64,000 nt of DNA from Mermis nigrescens (GCA_036768485.1 JAVLUZ010000701.1:124001-188000), one strand, 5' to 3'. Shown: positions 1 to 11,999, counted from the first letter of the stretch. Numbers and translations: made by a program. Notes: generated by a model not told the origin, from the sequence alone.

Positions 1-114
1 TAGTATTTGTCTTTGATTTTTTTACTTAAAATTCTTGTTGATACTTGCATCCTTGACCGTTGATACCGAACGGCCTTCCGTTGAAACCGGGTTGAATCCA
101 TTGCTCAGGTGTGC
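1..114 (+). mobile_element. Right end of a family E hAT-like element
   Basis: The segment matches the last 100 or so bases of the complete family E element at 5038-7588, including the terminal stretch ending CCATTGCTCAGGTGTG. The left part lies outside the window, so size and TSD cannot be checked. Confidence 0.6.
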
Positions 115-660
115 GTATACCAGAAAATATGGGCCAACTATAGGTCGGCTGCAATCTATCTTGAATTTCGAATTTTTATACTTGTCCGCCGAGAAGACAA
201 ATTTCAGTCTACCACAAGTTTGTGAGCTCCCAGCCTACAAAGAAACCTTAAACCATAACCCGCAGAAATTTTTTCACCATCCCAGAATTCGCGATTTTTC
301 AAAGTCTCCAGAAAATTCGTGAAAAAGGTGCTGTTTTGAGGGATTTTACTCATCTATTTGCTCAAATGTGTCAAATTTTCGGCGCTTCGCGCCATAACTC
401 TATTTCTGACGATATTTTGTTTAATGTATCAGAATTTTTTATTTGTTTCACAATTTTTTAATGTTTTTATGCTCTTGAAAAATAGAACATCGTCAGAAAC
501 GCAGAAAAACGATGTTTTTGACGTGCATCTAGCGTTTTTGAGTTCAAAAACGGCACTCCAAAATTCCACCCATCCCGCGGAATTCCCATCCAGTGCATGT
601 CTGGTGAGCTCATCTTAAAAAATAGGCTTTCTACTTCATTATTTATATGCAAATTTTAAA
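115..660. repeat. Dispersed AT-rich repeat, no gene seen
   Basis: The order of phrases here (a GGCGCTTCGCGCC snippet near 380, then ATCGTCAGAAACGC, then GATGTTTTTGACG) recurs at about 20200-20500 and 57220-57480, so this is a dispersed repeat. The short open frames are not gene-like. Confidence 0.5.
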
Positions 661-1794
661 TTTCAAATTTTCCTCAAAAAATACACAAATGTGTAACAGG
701 ACCCAATCACGAATTAACCAAGAAGATAAACCTACAGGATACTTTTGCTCTGTATCTCAGGAACTCTTTTAAGACACCTAACCCACTAAAGTCATACAGT
801 TAACAAAAAGCTACAACCCGAGTGTAGAATGCAGAGGCCAGAATTCCTGATAAGATACATTAAATAAATAAAGAAATCACAATCTTATATTCAAAAAAAT
901 CGTTGTCGACTTTAATTGAATTCAAACTCCGAACAATTTATGGATCAAAAAAACATAAATTTTTCCGTTTTGCATTGTTCGTCAGCGCTAATAATTTGAA
1001 ACCTTTCTAATAAATATATTACGATTTTCTAATTTTTTACAATACTTTATTTTCAAAGGTTTTAATGGCTATCAAAATGATTTGTTCGAAAATACAAAAT
1101 AGCAATCTTTGCTAAAACTTCTAACAGTTTACGATTTTGTAACCCGTATACCACTTTAAAAATAGAGACTTAGAATAGTTCATGTACTGCATAGACATAA
1201 TCACATATGGGCAGCAAGATAAATATGGGGGTCTGGCTGGGTGAAATCACCAAAAAATATTACTAAAAATAAATTATGAGGGGTCTACAGTAATCTGCGA
1301 GAGGTTTTTAAACTTCTGTGAAGAGGGTACAAACCCCCCACCAAGCTTCCCACGCCCATGTGTGGACATAATATAGGGAACAATGCCTTAAGAGAAGTCT
1401 TATAAGAGCACGACAGATAACAGCTGCACACTCCAGTACACTTATTTACTGACTTGTTTTCAGGGAGCCGGGGAAGGTCACCCCCAGAGTGAAAAATAAT
1501 TTTGAAAGACATATGTGTAATATGAGTATGTAGGAGTGAAAATTGAAATTTTCTTATCTTTCTTCAACATTGCTTAGAGCTGGTTGAGATACGTTCAAAA
1601 ATGCCTTTAGTTTTGCCCATCTCCTAATGATTCTCGAGATATATGACTACAATATTTTCAGCGCCCACCCCCGAAATAAAATCCTGGATTCGGGCCTGCT
1701 TATATATAATCAACTGAACTAGATCACAGAAAGAAAAAAGCTTCAATCCGACACTTAGGATCTGCATACGTAATTTTACAAAAATTAGCATTAC
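661..1794. other. No gene recognised (IPO11 intron side)
   Basis: AT-rich sequence without a recognised exon. A CATGTGTGG-type end near 1345-1365 with CCCCCCACC resembles family B/D termini. The next importin-11 exons were not found here and probably lie left of the window. Confidence 0.4.
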
Positions 1795-1896
1795 CCGCAT
1801 GTTCGTCTTCAATCGATAATGGCTTGTAATCTTCACACAGTAATACCACTTTCAAGAAATTGATAGCGCGAAGTTTAAGCTTAGGAAGATCGATCC
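1795..1896 (-). CDS. IPO11: Importin-11 homologue, internal exon (HEAT-repeat region)
   Basis: Read on the minus strand this exon gives a peptide containing INFLKVVLLCEDYKP. It aligns with the importin-11 stretch around MNLIKMIVKNYAYKP, just before the acidic insert of that protein. The exon follows an acceptor (AATTTCAG) and ends before a donor (GGGTAATG). It begins with two bases completing a codon and ends with one base of the next, so its neighbours must end and begin in phase 1. It is the most 3' exon of the gene that I can place. The exons that should join it to the one at 9065-9172, about 60 residues, are not identified. Confidence 0.72.
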
Positions 1897-2154
1897 CTGA
1901 AATTCGAAAATTTATGTGGCGAAAAACCGTCTTTATCATCTTAATTACATAAAAGCATACGCATGCAAGCAAGAATGGATCTCATAATGCTTTTAGGCTA
2001 TGCGAGTTCATTTCGCTGTAAATAAGAGATGAAAAATCTAAATTATTTAGAATAGGCACGTAATGTTCGACTAACTATTTATTATATATCCTTTTCGATA
2101 TTACTGCTCTTTTATCATTTTTTGTCATGATGATAAATCTGCTTCTATGTACAT
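1897..2154. other. Intron sequence, no gene recognised
   Basis: AT-rich sequence between the importin-11 exon and the family B element. No repeat or exon was recognised. Confidence 0.4.
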
Positions 2155-2385
2155 CATACCTGGGCGTGGGGGGTTCGGGGGTATGAACACCGCTAGAAAC
2201 GAAAATAACCCCCAGAATTCAATTTTTGAATCTTGTTTTTTTCGCAATTTGTTTGATGACAATGGATAGTGCTCGATGAGAAACGTTTAAAAAAGGTGTT
2301 TTTTCGCCATACCACCATTTTCAGGACCATTTTTTGACCTTTGAAATATCATGCACCCCCAGAATTTTGGTGCCACCCACTTATG
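2155..2385 (-). mobile_element. Family B hAT-type MITE
   Basis: A 231-bp element starting CATACCTGGGCGTGG and ending CCACCCACTTATG. It is flanked by a perfect 8-bp duplication, ATGTACAT (2147-2154 and 2386-2393). The interior is the family B core, which carries GATAGTGCTCGATGAGAAACG. It has no coding capacity. Confidence 0.88.
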
Positions 2386-2393
2386 ATGTACAT

Positions 2394-3852
2394 GCTTTTG
2401 TATCGTATGACATTTCTCCGACTTTGAAAGCTTTTTCATCTAAGCCAATCTTAAGTACATAAAATGCTTCCTGAAGGGTAAATACATTGTAAATTGATTA
2501 AAAATTCTATGTCTCACCATACAGCTTCTCGTTAAAGGCTATTTGATCACAAAGATGCAGCCATGGCGATAACCAAGGTATTAAGTCAGTTGGATGCATA
2601 TTCTGGAATTCTAAAATCTTAAAACGCACACAATTGGCTCATTCAAACGAAAATAATGCTTTGAGAATTTAACAGCAAAAATACGTAAGCAACTTAAGAA
2701 AGCCAAATTCATGATCATTAAATGCCGGAATTTAAATACTTCAGTTTACAGTTTCAAATTTATTTTCTGAAGTACGAAACTCGATAATCCGATAGCTCAA
2801 TCTATACGCTAGCCATTTTATTTGATACAAGCAGAATCGTAATTTATATTCACAAAATCGTAATAAAGCAATCTATATTAATCTAAATTTCAGAATAAAT
2901 TCTTGAAGTTTGCAAAGCCGTCTTTATTTGACTACATATTTAGCACCTTCGAAATTTAATTAGCTTACATATATGTACACATGTACAATATCGTTGAATG
3001 TGCAGGCCCCCTGGAGGAGGAAGGGAGGGTGCAGGTGGGAAAGGTGGGAGGCATTCCCCAAGAAATTTTTTTCCATAATTTTTGCTAACAAATTGAATAG
3101 GTTTTTTGACGTTCTCTAGCGCGAAAATGCTTGAATTTTCGGCGCTTCGCCCTATTAGTTTAAAAATCCATGTACATAACCATTTAAGAGGTACATATTT
3201 CGATGTTTGCAGATAAAATTTGTCGCCAAATAAAGAACCTGCATTTCTTAACATTAGAAAGGTGCAAAATTTGGCTTAAAGGACACAAATGTCGAAAATA
3301 ACCGTCGCTCCGCCCCAGATATAATTTTTGGATTGCTCATCTCAAAGAAAATTTAGCGTAATAGGATAGAAACGTCGAATTTTTCTGCTTTGCTAAATTC
3401 CAGAAAGGTGCAAGAATCTAAAATATTGTCCTGAGAAAACGCTGCAAAATTGAATTCAAAAGAATTACTTAAATTTCATATTTCATCACCACAAGCTACA
3501 GAAATAATCCCAAAACGTAAAACAGTCCATACGCGTAGTTTCACAACGTATGATCGCTTATGAATGCATTATATACACTTTCAAGATTTTGACGATTCTC
3601 CCTGAAATAAAATCCTGGATATGGGACTGATTATTTATTCAATAAGAAATGAATCCACAATGTAAGCGCTTTAAATGAAAGCAAAGGCAAGCATAATATC
3701 TGTCAGAACCGTTAATGAAGATGATATTACCATCTTTAACTGGCACTCGATTATTCTAAATCGTTTTTCGATCGCTTCATCGCTGCTTTCAAGGTCTGAA
3801 ACCATGATTTACGCATTTTTGAGAAAAAAAGTCAATTAAATTTAGAATACAG
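2394..3852. other. No gene recognised
   Basis: Intronic AT-rich DNA between importin-11 exons. It holds a GGCGCTTCGCCC snippet at about 3137 and a CCCCCTGGAGGAGGAAGGG segment near 3005-3050 that resembles family D termini. A short exon-like frame at 3729-3795 was considered and rejected. Confidence 0.4.
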
Positions 3853-3957
3853 GTATGTATTAGGGATGTCCCAAGCCACGACCCCGGGGCCTATGCCTCG
3901 GTCCCGGGCCGGGCAAGGCTTGCCCCGGTCTGGGGCTAAAATATTAGTAATTAATTG

Positions 3958-4129
3958 CAGGCACGTAGCTCTGGGGGAACGGGGGGGAGTTCGGACCCCC
4001 AAAATTCAGAAAAATCGGAAAAATAGGACTTTTTACAAGTTATTTTGTGCAATGTTTGGCCTTTTCAGGCTCAGTCCCCCCAAAATTGGTGTTGGTCCCT
4101 CAAAAATAAGACGGCCAGCTACGTGTCTG
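3958..4129 (+). mobile_element. Family A hAT-type MITE, copy 1
   Basis: A 172-bp element with ends CAGGCACGTAGCT and AGCTACGTGTCTG. A perfect 8-bp TSD, ATTAATTG, flanks it (3950-3957 and 4130-4137). Three further copies of the family are in the window. Confidence 0.9.
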
Positions 4130-4137
4130 ATTAATTG

Positions 4138-5029
4138 TAAAACTACGAATTCGAATAGCAAGCTTTGATCGTTGGATTGTTTCTATAGCTCAAATGTAGA
4201 TTTGGACTCAACTTAAGCAATTTAAATTCAGCGTATTCGCATTACTTCTAAATGAGTGATTAACAAATCTATTGATATTTATTATTAATATTACTATTAT
4301 TATATCATTGATATATTTGTAATTTATTTATCATTTTTTATAGTTAATCTTGAAATAAATAGCCCAAATCGGATGACGAATAAATTTTTATTCTATTAGA
4401 TCTTATGAACGAAATTCGATAATCTGTCAACCCTGGCCAAATAAAATACATAGCAGTTCTTGGTGCCCTGACCTGAAATCATAAACCAATATCGTTTCGT
4501 TATTCACAACTTTACGAAGTTTTTTGGAAATAAAGCTTATGCTGTCGGGAAAATTTATCGCATCTTTTTATGGCTTTGTACAGCCGGAAGATATGACTAA
4601 TTGTAAATAGGATATGTATGTAGAATTGATGAGTCTTAAATTATAGAACTGCAATGTATATAATAAATTGATAAATTGACTTGTTTACTGAAAACTTATG
4701 AATTTTCATAGCCTTCACTTTTTTAAAGAGGAAATTGGAACAAAAATGATCAGGTTAAACAAAAAATGCATATTATGAACTGAAATCCTTACCATAAATA
4801 AAATGACGCGCACGCAAAATCACAGAAAATTTCTATTTTTTCTCTAAAACTAATATCATTAATTGAGAGCTTAGATTCTAAGTAATGCGGCTATTGTATT
4901 ATGTGCTTTAAAATTACCTTTCAATTCTTGACCTCCCCATAAATCAGTCATGAACTTTTGAAAATCTGAAGATAGTTGCACGTTTAGGGTTTAGCGCTAA
5001 CAATTGTCATTTAATTGAACTGACTCAGT
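4138..5029. other. Interior of the family F element, no gene recognised
   Basis: AT-rich sequence between two nested elements. A 48-nt frame at 4918-4965 could be mistaken for an importin-11 exon; it is discussed among the rejected items. Confidence 0.4.
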
Positions 5030-5340
5030 ATCACGAGCATATCTGGGCAATGGCCGGTCTTCTCGTTGATACCGGGAGCAAAAATTTTGGTGGGTTGCCA
5101 GTTTCAAAAAGGGTTGTTTTGTTGTGAAAGTTTACCTCACGATTTTCAAAAAATAGTGAATTTTTATGTGCATTATGTATCTTTGTTCTTTATTTTATCA
5201 GTCGAAGTATAGGGAAAGTTAATCGGTTTTGATAATAGCATTCATTGAGCATATACAGCTAAAATTTTTTAGTATGTATTGTGTTAAGCATATCAATAAA
5301 TTTTGCAATCGTCTACGTATGTAAGTAGATGCACGTTTTC

Positions 5341-7196
5341 CAGTGATCGTACGGGGACCCCGACCCCGACCCACGACCGGGGGCATGATTTTTTGAGTCG
5401 GGGTTGAACCTTTTTTCGGGGTGAAATATAGCATTTTATTTGTTGGTACATAGGAGAATTGTATAAATGGCAAATAAATTCGAAACAAGGACGATTCATT
5501 CTCACGAGCAAAATGAATTTGTTAAACTCGACACTACCGATATTTTATAAAATGTACGCCTAGCCGCCATGTTGTTAAGACCTACATATATCTTCGCATA
5601 TTTTTCATTATGAAGTGCGCCGAAATTACTGATACACGGAATCCTAGGCGTAGCCGGGGGCATTAGAGTCACATGCCCCCCCCCAAATTTTTCAGAAATT
5701 ATGTTGATTTTTCTGGCGCAATGTGTCCGGAACATTGAGTTCAAAAAGGCACAAACGTCAAAATTTTCCGGCGCTCCGCGCCGAGTCACTATTATTTATT
5801 GTTCTACAGATCCAATGAGTTTAAAAGCTTGAATCTGTTAAAATAATCCAGCACTTCGCATCAATTTAGTGATTTAATGCACTATATTAGTTCATTGAAT
5901 GAAACTGCACATGCTTGTTGAACATATTAGTAAAAGTGCGAAAATGTTTGCGTACCAATTTGTCTATTCTCTGCTTTGTTTATCTTTTTTTCCAAGGACA
6001 CATAATTCTATTTTAAATAAAAGGAAAGGCAAAATTTTCTTGTGTTTTTGGGCATTTTCAGTTTCCTGAACTAGTTAATAAGAAGGCCACAAATAGGCCT
6101 GAAAACGGTAAGAACAAAATTCTCATTGATACATCTTTCAATGACTTATTGGTTGCGACCCGTTACTGCGCTATATACTTAGCAGAGGTCGAAAAACGCC
6201 TTTCAGCTCAGAAGTTTTGTGAAGTGTAGGTGTTCATAAATTTTAAGTTTTTTTGGGCTTAATTCAGAACCGAGATTTTGTCGATTTGCGAAAATTTTAA
6301 CGTTACTATTTAAACATTAGAGTGCTTTTTTACAAAATTTTCTGGGATTCTGCCCTGGACCCCGCTGGGGGCGCTTGAGCGCGCCACCCCAGACCCCCAG
6401 CCGTACAATCTCGTTCTACATGTGCAAAGAGATTTTTAGGAGAACAGAAAAGGTAAAGAAATTATGAATTTTTAAAAATTTTCGGCGCTGCGCGCCGCAA
6501 TTAGTTTATCTGTTCTGTATGATTTAAGCGGTATAAATTGAGTTTAAAGAGTAAAAACGTCAAAATTTTCCTGCGCATAGCACCGCCGATTATTGTCTTT
6601 CTTTGTGTAAAGCTCCAGCATTGCGTTTAAACGCCTGAATCAGTCAAAATATCTTCATAATAAGTTTATAATTCGTAGTTTTCCTCTTCTGCGCTGTCAG
6701 ACTATTACTATTCAGTATTCACATATCTACATGTTAAGGGCGGTAAAATATGACTGTTTCTTGGTGCTTTGCGCCACTTATGACTTTCCGTACTGTTTGT
6801 CAATAAAAAGGCCGTAAATTGTACATGAAAATTCGAAAATTTTCGGCGCTTAGCGCCATTGGCTCTTCTACAATCAGTGCGCCATAGAATACCGTTATGA
6901 AAAAACTGGAAGCATACGAAAAAGCGAGAGCGATTAGTGATTAAAATTGAAAGTAATGCTAAATTGCTAAAACCATGTTTGAACTTCGAATGAAAATAAA
7001 ATGTTAAACATAACCAGCTTTATTCGTATGCTCTACAAACCAGAGAAGGTATCGTTTTTATCCTCTTTAAATTGGTATGTAATCATGCAATGTTAATTGT
7101 TAATCTTCAACCCTGACCCCGACCCCGAAAACCGGGGTTTTTCATCCCCGACCCGACCCCGACCGGGGGTGAAAATTTGACCCCGTACGATCACTG
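5341..7196. mobile_element. hAT-like element with CAGTGATCGTACGGGG ends
   Basis: A 1856-bp element. Both ends read CAGTGATCGTACGGGG inward and lead into repeated ACCCCGACCCCGAC runs. The flanks carry a perfect 8-bp TSD, ACGTTTTC (5333-5340 and 7197-7204). The interior carries four or five GGCGC-hairpin snippets (5770, 6482, 6571, 6845) but no coding frame of transposase size. This is the innermost of three nested elements. Confidence 0.9.
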
Positions 7197-7204
7197 ACGT
7201 TTTC

Positions 7205-7430
7205 TTATACATTCTGCGTAATATCGTGCGATTGATTAGTTGACTGCTTGTTGATGGGTTGGTTGGTTACTTGGTTGATAGGTTGGCTGGTTAGTTGTTA
7301 AGTCGGTTCTTTGTTAAGTTATCTGGTTGGTTTGGCTGGTTGTGTAGTTAATTGAATGATTGGCTGATTATTTGGTATGTATTGATTGATATGTATTGGC
7401 TAGTTGGTTAATTGGTATGGATTGTTTTAT
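7205..7430. repeat. Low-complexity TTGGTTGGTTAG tract
   Basis: Irregular repetition of TTGGTTGGTTACTTGG-like words. It is the strand complement of the much larger CCAACCAACTAGC array at 13709-14105, and it lies inside the family E element. Confidence 0.6.
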
Positions 7431-7853
7431 GTTATTTACTTCCATTTCTTGCGCTTCAATACATTTTGATTCTATTTTGCATTTGTCTTCTATTTCTTAC
7501 TCAAAATTCTTATTGATACGTGCAGCCTTGACCGTCGACACTGAAAGGTCTACCGTTGATACGGGGTCAAACCCATTGCCCAGGTGTGATCACGAGCATC
7601 ATTAATATTTTTCAAACCGCTTTTAACTCTTACAGAAAGCCTTTATACAGTGAGAAACCTGTAATTAATCCCTTTTTCACATTTATATGATTGAATACTA
7701 TTGCGAGGAAGTACCATAAATGATTTGAAGTGTACACTTATAGGGTCAGCATACATTAGTATACATATGTAACATCTTGCCCCGGCCTCGGCGCCGGGAC
7801 ACAAGCCCCGGCCCCGGCTGAAAAGTCTGCCCCAAGACATCCCTAGTATGTAT

Positions 7854-8566
7854 ACACATATTTACGAGAAATTTGAGCAACAAATTTAGAGGTTTTAGCA
7901 ATTTTCCTTTTGTTACGCCTCCAACTATTTTTTATGAGTTCACAAAGCTAATGAATTAATGATTTTGAAATTTATTTAAAATTGGTGATGTCCCAGTGCA
8001 GTATTTTTTAACACAAGTCCCTTTGTACATGTACCTACTAAGATGGTCCCCAAGAGTCTTTGTATATTTTGTATACATAAATTTTACTTTAAAATAATAT
8101 GGTCCACAAATTTTTGATATTTTCATCGTTTTCAACTAATGGCTTTTTAATGACAAATAGTTTTTGGAATTTAAATGGCGCGAAGCGCCAAAAAATTTTA
8201 ATTTTATCACTTTCATCGCACTAAACATAATTTTGAAGCTTTGTGAAGACTAACAACGTCAAAGATTATTGAGATTGTAAAAAACAACTTTAACATATTT
8301 ACCATAAATTTAAGTCAAATTTAAGCTTCTGACAGAAAAACAGTGCAAATTACTACATAACTTAGTACGAAACACTAGAATTATTTCGGCTGTTCAAGCT
8401 TTCAAACACAATACTGGAGGTATATAAAGAGAAATAACACAGTAATCGGTGCGGAGCGCCGGAATTTAACTTTAAATAAATATTATTTTCTGCCTTTTAC
8501 AAAGCACCGGCCGATGCTGCACAGGACATCACTATTTTATATGCATTTATTTAAATAAGTGCTTAC
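7854..8566. other. Intron sequence with GGCGC snippets, no gene recognised
   Basis: AT-rich DNA. GGCGCGAAGCGCC lies near 8176 and GGTGCGGAGCGCC near 8450. No exon recognised. Confidence 0.4.
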
Positions 8567-8895
8567 AACCATAGATGCACAGCATAGCCGGTCTTGATAG
8601 GAGAAGGTCAAAAATTGAGCTTTTTTGGGTCAAAATGACCTCAAAAACTGGTACAAGCCCTAAAACTGCGTTAAAACTACTTTGTTATACAGTTTACGGT
8701 CAATCTAAAGCACTTTGGGAGAAGATCTTCACTTTTCATTTATCTTCGGTCTTCATTTTTGCCTTTTCCCCAGAAAATTTCCAATTTTTCCATTCTAAGG
8801 GTCTATACTCCCCAAAACCCCACGTGCATTTCTGCTCACAACGCAAATTCAAGACCAGTTTCGAAAAATATTTGTACTTTCTGCTGCCTGAGTAA
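8567..8895 (+). repeat. Dispersed repeat (family J)
   Basis: It starts with CATAGATGCACAGCATAGCC and continues with GGTCAAAAATTGAGCTTTTTTGGG. The same phrases occur in inverted orientation at 59490-59745, and pieces at 32690, 49780-49840 and 63240-63320. The 106-codon open frame across it is a by-product. Confidence 0.5.
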
Positions 8896-9064
8896 GCTGA
8901 CGAGACGAGACATTTATTCTATAAAACCTCAAGAACTTACAGAATATAATAATTCTCCAGAAGCAGCTTACGTGAAATTTATTTAGCTGAGTTTGATGAG
9001 CTGACGTAAACACCAAATTTATTGATTGAATTTCATAGGAAGCGAAAAAGTTACAAAATAATAC

Positions 9065-9172
9065 TTTTATTGAGCAAGCGCTCCGCTTGGATGGGCAAAT
9101 CGTCCATCAAGTTCCTGACGTCGGAGATTTCCAAAGGACTGGTAAAGCCATAATTCACCACATAGCGCAAAA
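9065..9172 (-). CDS. IPO11: Importin-11 homologue, internal exon
   Basis: After an acceptor (ACTTACTTAG) the minus strand encodes a peptide containing LRYVVNYGF, then PLEISDVRNLM. It matches the importin-11 segment VLRKLTVNGFVEPHKNMEVM. The split first codon completes the phase-1 end of the exon at 11876-11999. I placed the donor at AAAA|GTATTA; a second possible donor 10 bases further (TTTT|GTAACT, ending the exon at 9055) would change the phase, and RNA data should decide. The region corresponds to the N-terminal third of the importin solenoid. Confidence 0.82.
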
Positions 9173-9211
9173 CTAAGTAAGTTACCTTAGCTTTAAGCGT
9201 ATAGTTTTTAG

Positions 9212-9446
9212 CATACATCTAACAAGGGGGATGCAGGATTCCCCACTTGAAGTTGATCGTTCCTCCATCCCCCAAGGCCAGAAAATTTTTGACCCTCCCT
9301 CGAGTTTTCGAAAGAGAATTTATTTTTGGCCGCTTTTAGGTACTACATAGTTGGCCGTTTTTGGCCAAAAATATGGAGGTCATTTACCTTCCCCGCCCCA
9401 AATGACCGGAGACTCCCTACCGGAATTTCAAGCCACTACGTGTATG
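9212..9446 (+). mobile_element. Family C hAT-type MITE
   Basis: It starts CATACATCTAACAAGG and ends near CACTACGTGTATG, with the family C core (GCCAGAAAATTTTTGACC and TTTTTGGCCAAAAA). The flanking 8-mers match poorly, so this is an older copy. It lies about 40 bp upstream, in gene orientation, of the importin-11 exon at 9065-9172. Confidence 0.65.
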
Positions 9447-10905
9447 GTTGTTACGCAAAATAACTGACACATTGTAGTGCGTGCTAATTAAGATTACAGA
9501 TGGATTTAATTAAAGGCGAAAGCGAGAATTTAAAAAAAAAACAAAGTTCTACGATTTTAGGGATAATCTTGTACTACAATTAGAAATTTGGGTCAAATAA
9601 AAGTAATGATTTTATAATTTGATGAGAACAATCAATTAAATCGATTAACAATCTTCTTTAGGAAAATGATTCAAAAACAAAGTTTACTTTTAAGGAAACG
9701 GAGATCTACATCGTAATAAACAATAGGAAACATGTGAAAAATACAACAAGACAACTGAATTCATATAAATATTCAAGAAAATACATCATAAAACAAAAAT
9801 AGCATAGCGTGTCCAATAAAACATATACTTACGTCTGCATTGATGGATGCTAGTATTTTTAGGGATTTTTATTTTTTCAGCTTTTTCAAATGCTTTTCTT
9901 GATGACTATTTAAGTTTATCAAGAAATTTTTTTAAAAGAGTAATTGATGATGGTTCAATCAATAGCAAATGAGTCTCAGACAAGCAATACCGTACGCCTC
10001 GATAAGGTCAAAGAATAAATGGACACTTTTCGATGGCATATTCATCTACCGAAATCGTAGGACAGCAAACTCGATAAAAGCATACAAAACAGCGGAGAAA
10101 ATGCAGTGCAGACTGCGCAAAATTTCACATCAGATATATAAAAGGCAGAAATAAATTCGGAAAGACAGAAATTCGAGTGAACAGAAATCGCAAAATGCGT
10201 TTAAAGCAAGGAGTAATGTACTGCGAAGATAAAATCGGTGTAAATTTGAAAGTTTGCGATGATGAGACATCATCCATCCCAGTCAACTCCCAAATAATTT
10301 ACGACTTTTAGTAAGAAAGCAGTATTTTACTAAAGGAATCTTTTGAGATCTTATCTAACAAATAGCAAACCCGTAATCATGCTGTAAGTGTACACTGTCA
10401 AAATTTCTAGGAGGGGTAAACCGAGTGGCCTTGGTAGTGGGGAGGGGCTGAACAAGTACTTAATTTTATTATTTAAGGTCAAATTTCGAAACTTAATTCG
10501 TTGTTTTTTATTCTTCAAAAATTGTTGTAGTCAAATTTGCACGAAAACAACTGAACAATAAGGGCGATGGAATGACCTCTAACATCGAATTTCTATGAAA
10601 TAATGGATATATAGGTCTCTGGTTGAATGAGGCTTACCGCTGGAAAAATAAAAACAGGATGGCCCAATCATCTATCGCGAATGTCGTTTTGAAATATCTC
10701 TCACAATTTCGATCATACTGTATGAATTTTTACTATCAAATGACTAGAACAATAGAATTTCATTTTGCAATTTTTCAGATCATAATTCTCAATAGTTTTT
10801 TTAATACGAAAAAACCTATCGCCCATGTGCCTAGTGGTTTTGCGGAAATGGCGCGCTATGAATGGACAGAAAGCGTTGACTGGATGGTTTTCCTTCTATC
10901 GACTT
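9447..10905. other. No gene recognised
   Basis: AT-rich intron of the importin-11 gene. A G-rich stretch near 10410-10455 (GGGAGGGG) resembles family M/D interiors. Confidence 0.35.
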
Positions 10906-10913
10906 GAATCGGA

Positions 10914-11085
10914 CAGGCACGTATCTTTGGGGAATAGGGGAGGGGGTTCGGAACCCCCAAATTCAGAAAAATCGGAAAAACAGGACTTTTTAAACCTTAT
11001 TTTCTTCTATTTTGGCTTTTTGGGCTCAGTATCCCAAAAATTTGGTGTTGGTCTCCCCAAAATAGGGCGGCCAGCTACGTGCTTG
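10914..11085 (+). mobile_element. Family A hAT-type MITE, copy 2
   Basis: 172 bp, the same length as copy 1. Ends are CAGGCACGTATCT and AGCTACGTGCTTG. TSDs GAATCGGA and GAATCGAA agree at 7 of 8 positions. Confidence 0.88.
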
Positions 11086-11093
11086 GAATCGAA

Positions 11094-11421
11094 TCTTCCT
11101 TCTCAAAACTTCATGGCATATAGTAGTAGCTCACACTTTGTTTCGGTAGGTACTAAAATTATGCTGAACCATGACGACACTTTTTGTTCATTCAAGACGC
11201 CGCAATATTAGCGCGATCTCCAAATGCGTAGACCATGAATTCTTTCGTATAAGATAAAAACTATCAATAACTATGCCTTGAAAACTAAGACATTCAATTT
11301 AATTGGTTTGTCAATTCCATATGATTGTAAAATTTCATACAGCAGCAATCAAAATTGAGAAATAAGTTTGAAAATATCTACGATAGATAACTGGGCCACC
11401 CTGTCTGTATGTGCCTGAAAT
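11094..11421. other. No gene recognised
   Basis: AT-rich intron sequence between two small transposons; nothing else visible. Confidence 0.35.
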
Positions 11422-11647
11422 CAGACATGTTTCAGGCGGGATAGGATTCCCCATCCCAAAATTAGTCGTCCCTCCAACCCCCGAAGCCAGAAAATTTTCA
11501 GCCCTCGAAGTATGGAAAAAAATTGAATTTTTTAGCCGTTTTCAGCTTTTTTTGCTTTTTTGGCCAAAAATTGAAGATTATTTACCTCCGCTCCCCTGAA
11601 AATGGCCAGGGACCCCCCAAAAAATATTCCAAGCCGTTACATGTATG
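11422..11647 (+). mobile_element. Family C hAT-type MITE
   Basis: It begins CAGACATGTTTCAGG and ends AAGCCGTTACATGTATG. The core GAAGCCAGAAAATTTTC and TTTGGCCAAAAATTGAAG is that of family C. Confidence 0.65.
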
Positions 11648-11875
11648 CCCAGAAATTTTACTGTTAGACAACATCATTGACGCATTTTTCTGTTTTGAGC
11701 AATAGATTTTGGTCCGAAATGGCCTGAGGGGGTATGCTTTTGAAAAGTCTTGGAAGGAGGAATTCCTCCACATTTTCAATATGCATAGGTATCGATATTA
11801 TTATCTTTTGTATGAAAAATCAAAATATTCGGATTTTGATTTATCCGATTGTAAGATTGAAACAACGCAGCATAC

Positions 11876-11999
11876 CTTTTAAGCAGAGCAGACCATTTGC
11901 AGCATGAGAAACCGTTGACTTCGATAACAAAGGCTGGACTATATGTTCAAAATGTGCTTTCCAGAGGCTAGATAGTGAATTTAATACTCTTGAGCTCAG
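11876..11999 (-). CDS. IPO11: Importin-11 homologue, internal exon
   Basis: The exon lies between the acceptor GCTTTCAG and the donor AAAAG|GTATGC. It encodes 41 codons that include LSSLWKAHFEHI and end GLLCLK. The match is to the importin-11 stretch IYNFACSLWNHH through LSLKVLRKL. It joins the exon at 12822-13031 in phase 0 and the exon at 9065-9172 in phase 1, without any frame break. Confidence 0.88.

Larger units (their letters stand above)
5038..7588. mobile_element. Family E hAT-like element, 2551 bp, interrupted by another element
   Basis: The ends are CATATCTGGGCAATGG and CCATTGCCCAGGTGTG, inverted relatives of each other. The flanking 8-mer ATCACGAG is perfect (5030-5037 and 7589-7596). 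Without the inner element (5341-7196) it would be about 690 bp. The first bases of its TIR resemble those of family B (CACACCTGGGC). No transposase was found. Confidence 0.87.
3861..7845. mobile_element. Family F hAT-like element, 3985 bp, host of nested elements
   Basis: Both ends read TAGGGATGTC inward, followed by GC-rich CCCCGG runs. The flanks carry the identical 8-mer GTATGTAT (3853-3860 and 7846-7853). The interior contains a family A element (3958-4129) and a family E element (5038-7588), which itself contains another element (5341-7196). No transposase frame is visible, so it is non-autonomous or an old remnant. The TSD is of low complexity, so the pairing of the two ends is likely but not certain. 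Confidence 0.72.

Noticed and set aside
3729..3795. A minus-strand frame DLESSDEAIEKRFRIIECQL with plausible splice sites.
   Set aside because: The phase does not fit the neighbouring importin-11 exons and no family similarity is evident.
4918..4965. A 48-nt exon-like frame on the minus strand (FQKFMTDLWGGQELK) with acceptor CTTCAG and donor AAAG|GTAATT, in phase with the importin-11 exon at 1795-1896.
   Set aside because: It lies inside the family F element whose ends carry matching TSDs, where a host exon should not be, and its similarity to importin-11 is slight. If the two family F ends prove unrelated, it should be reconsidered.
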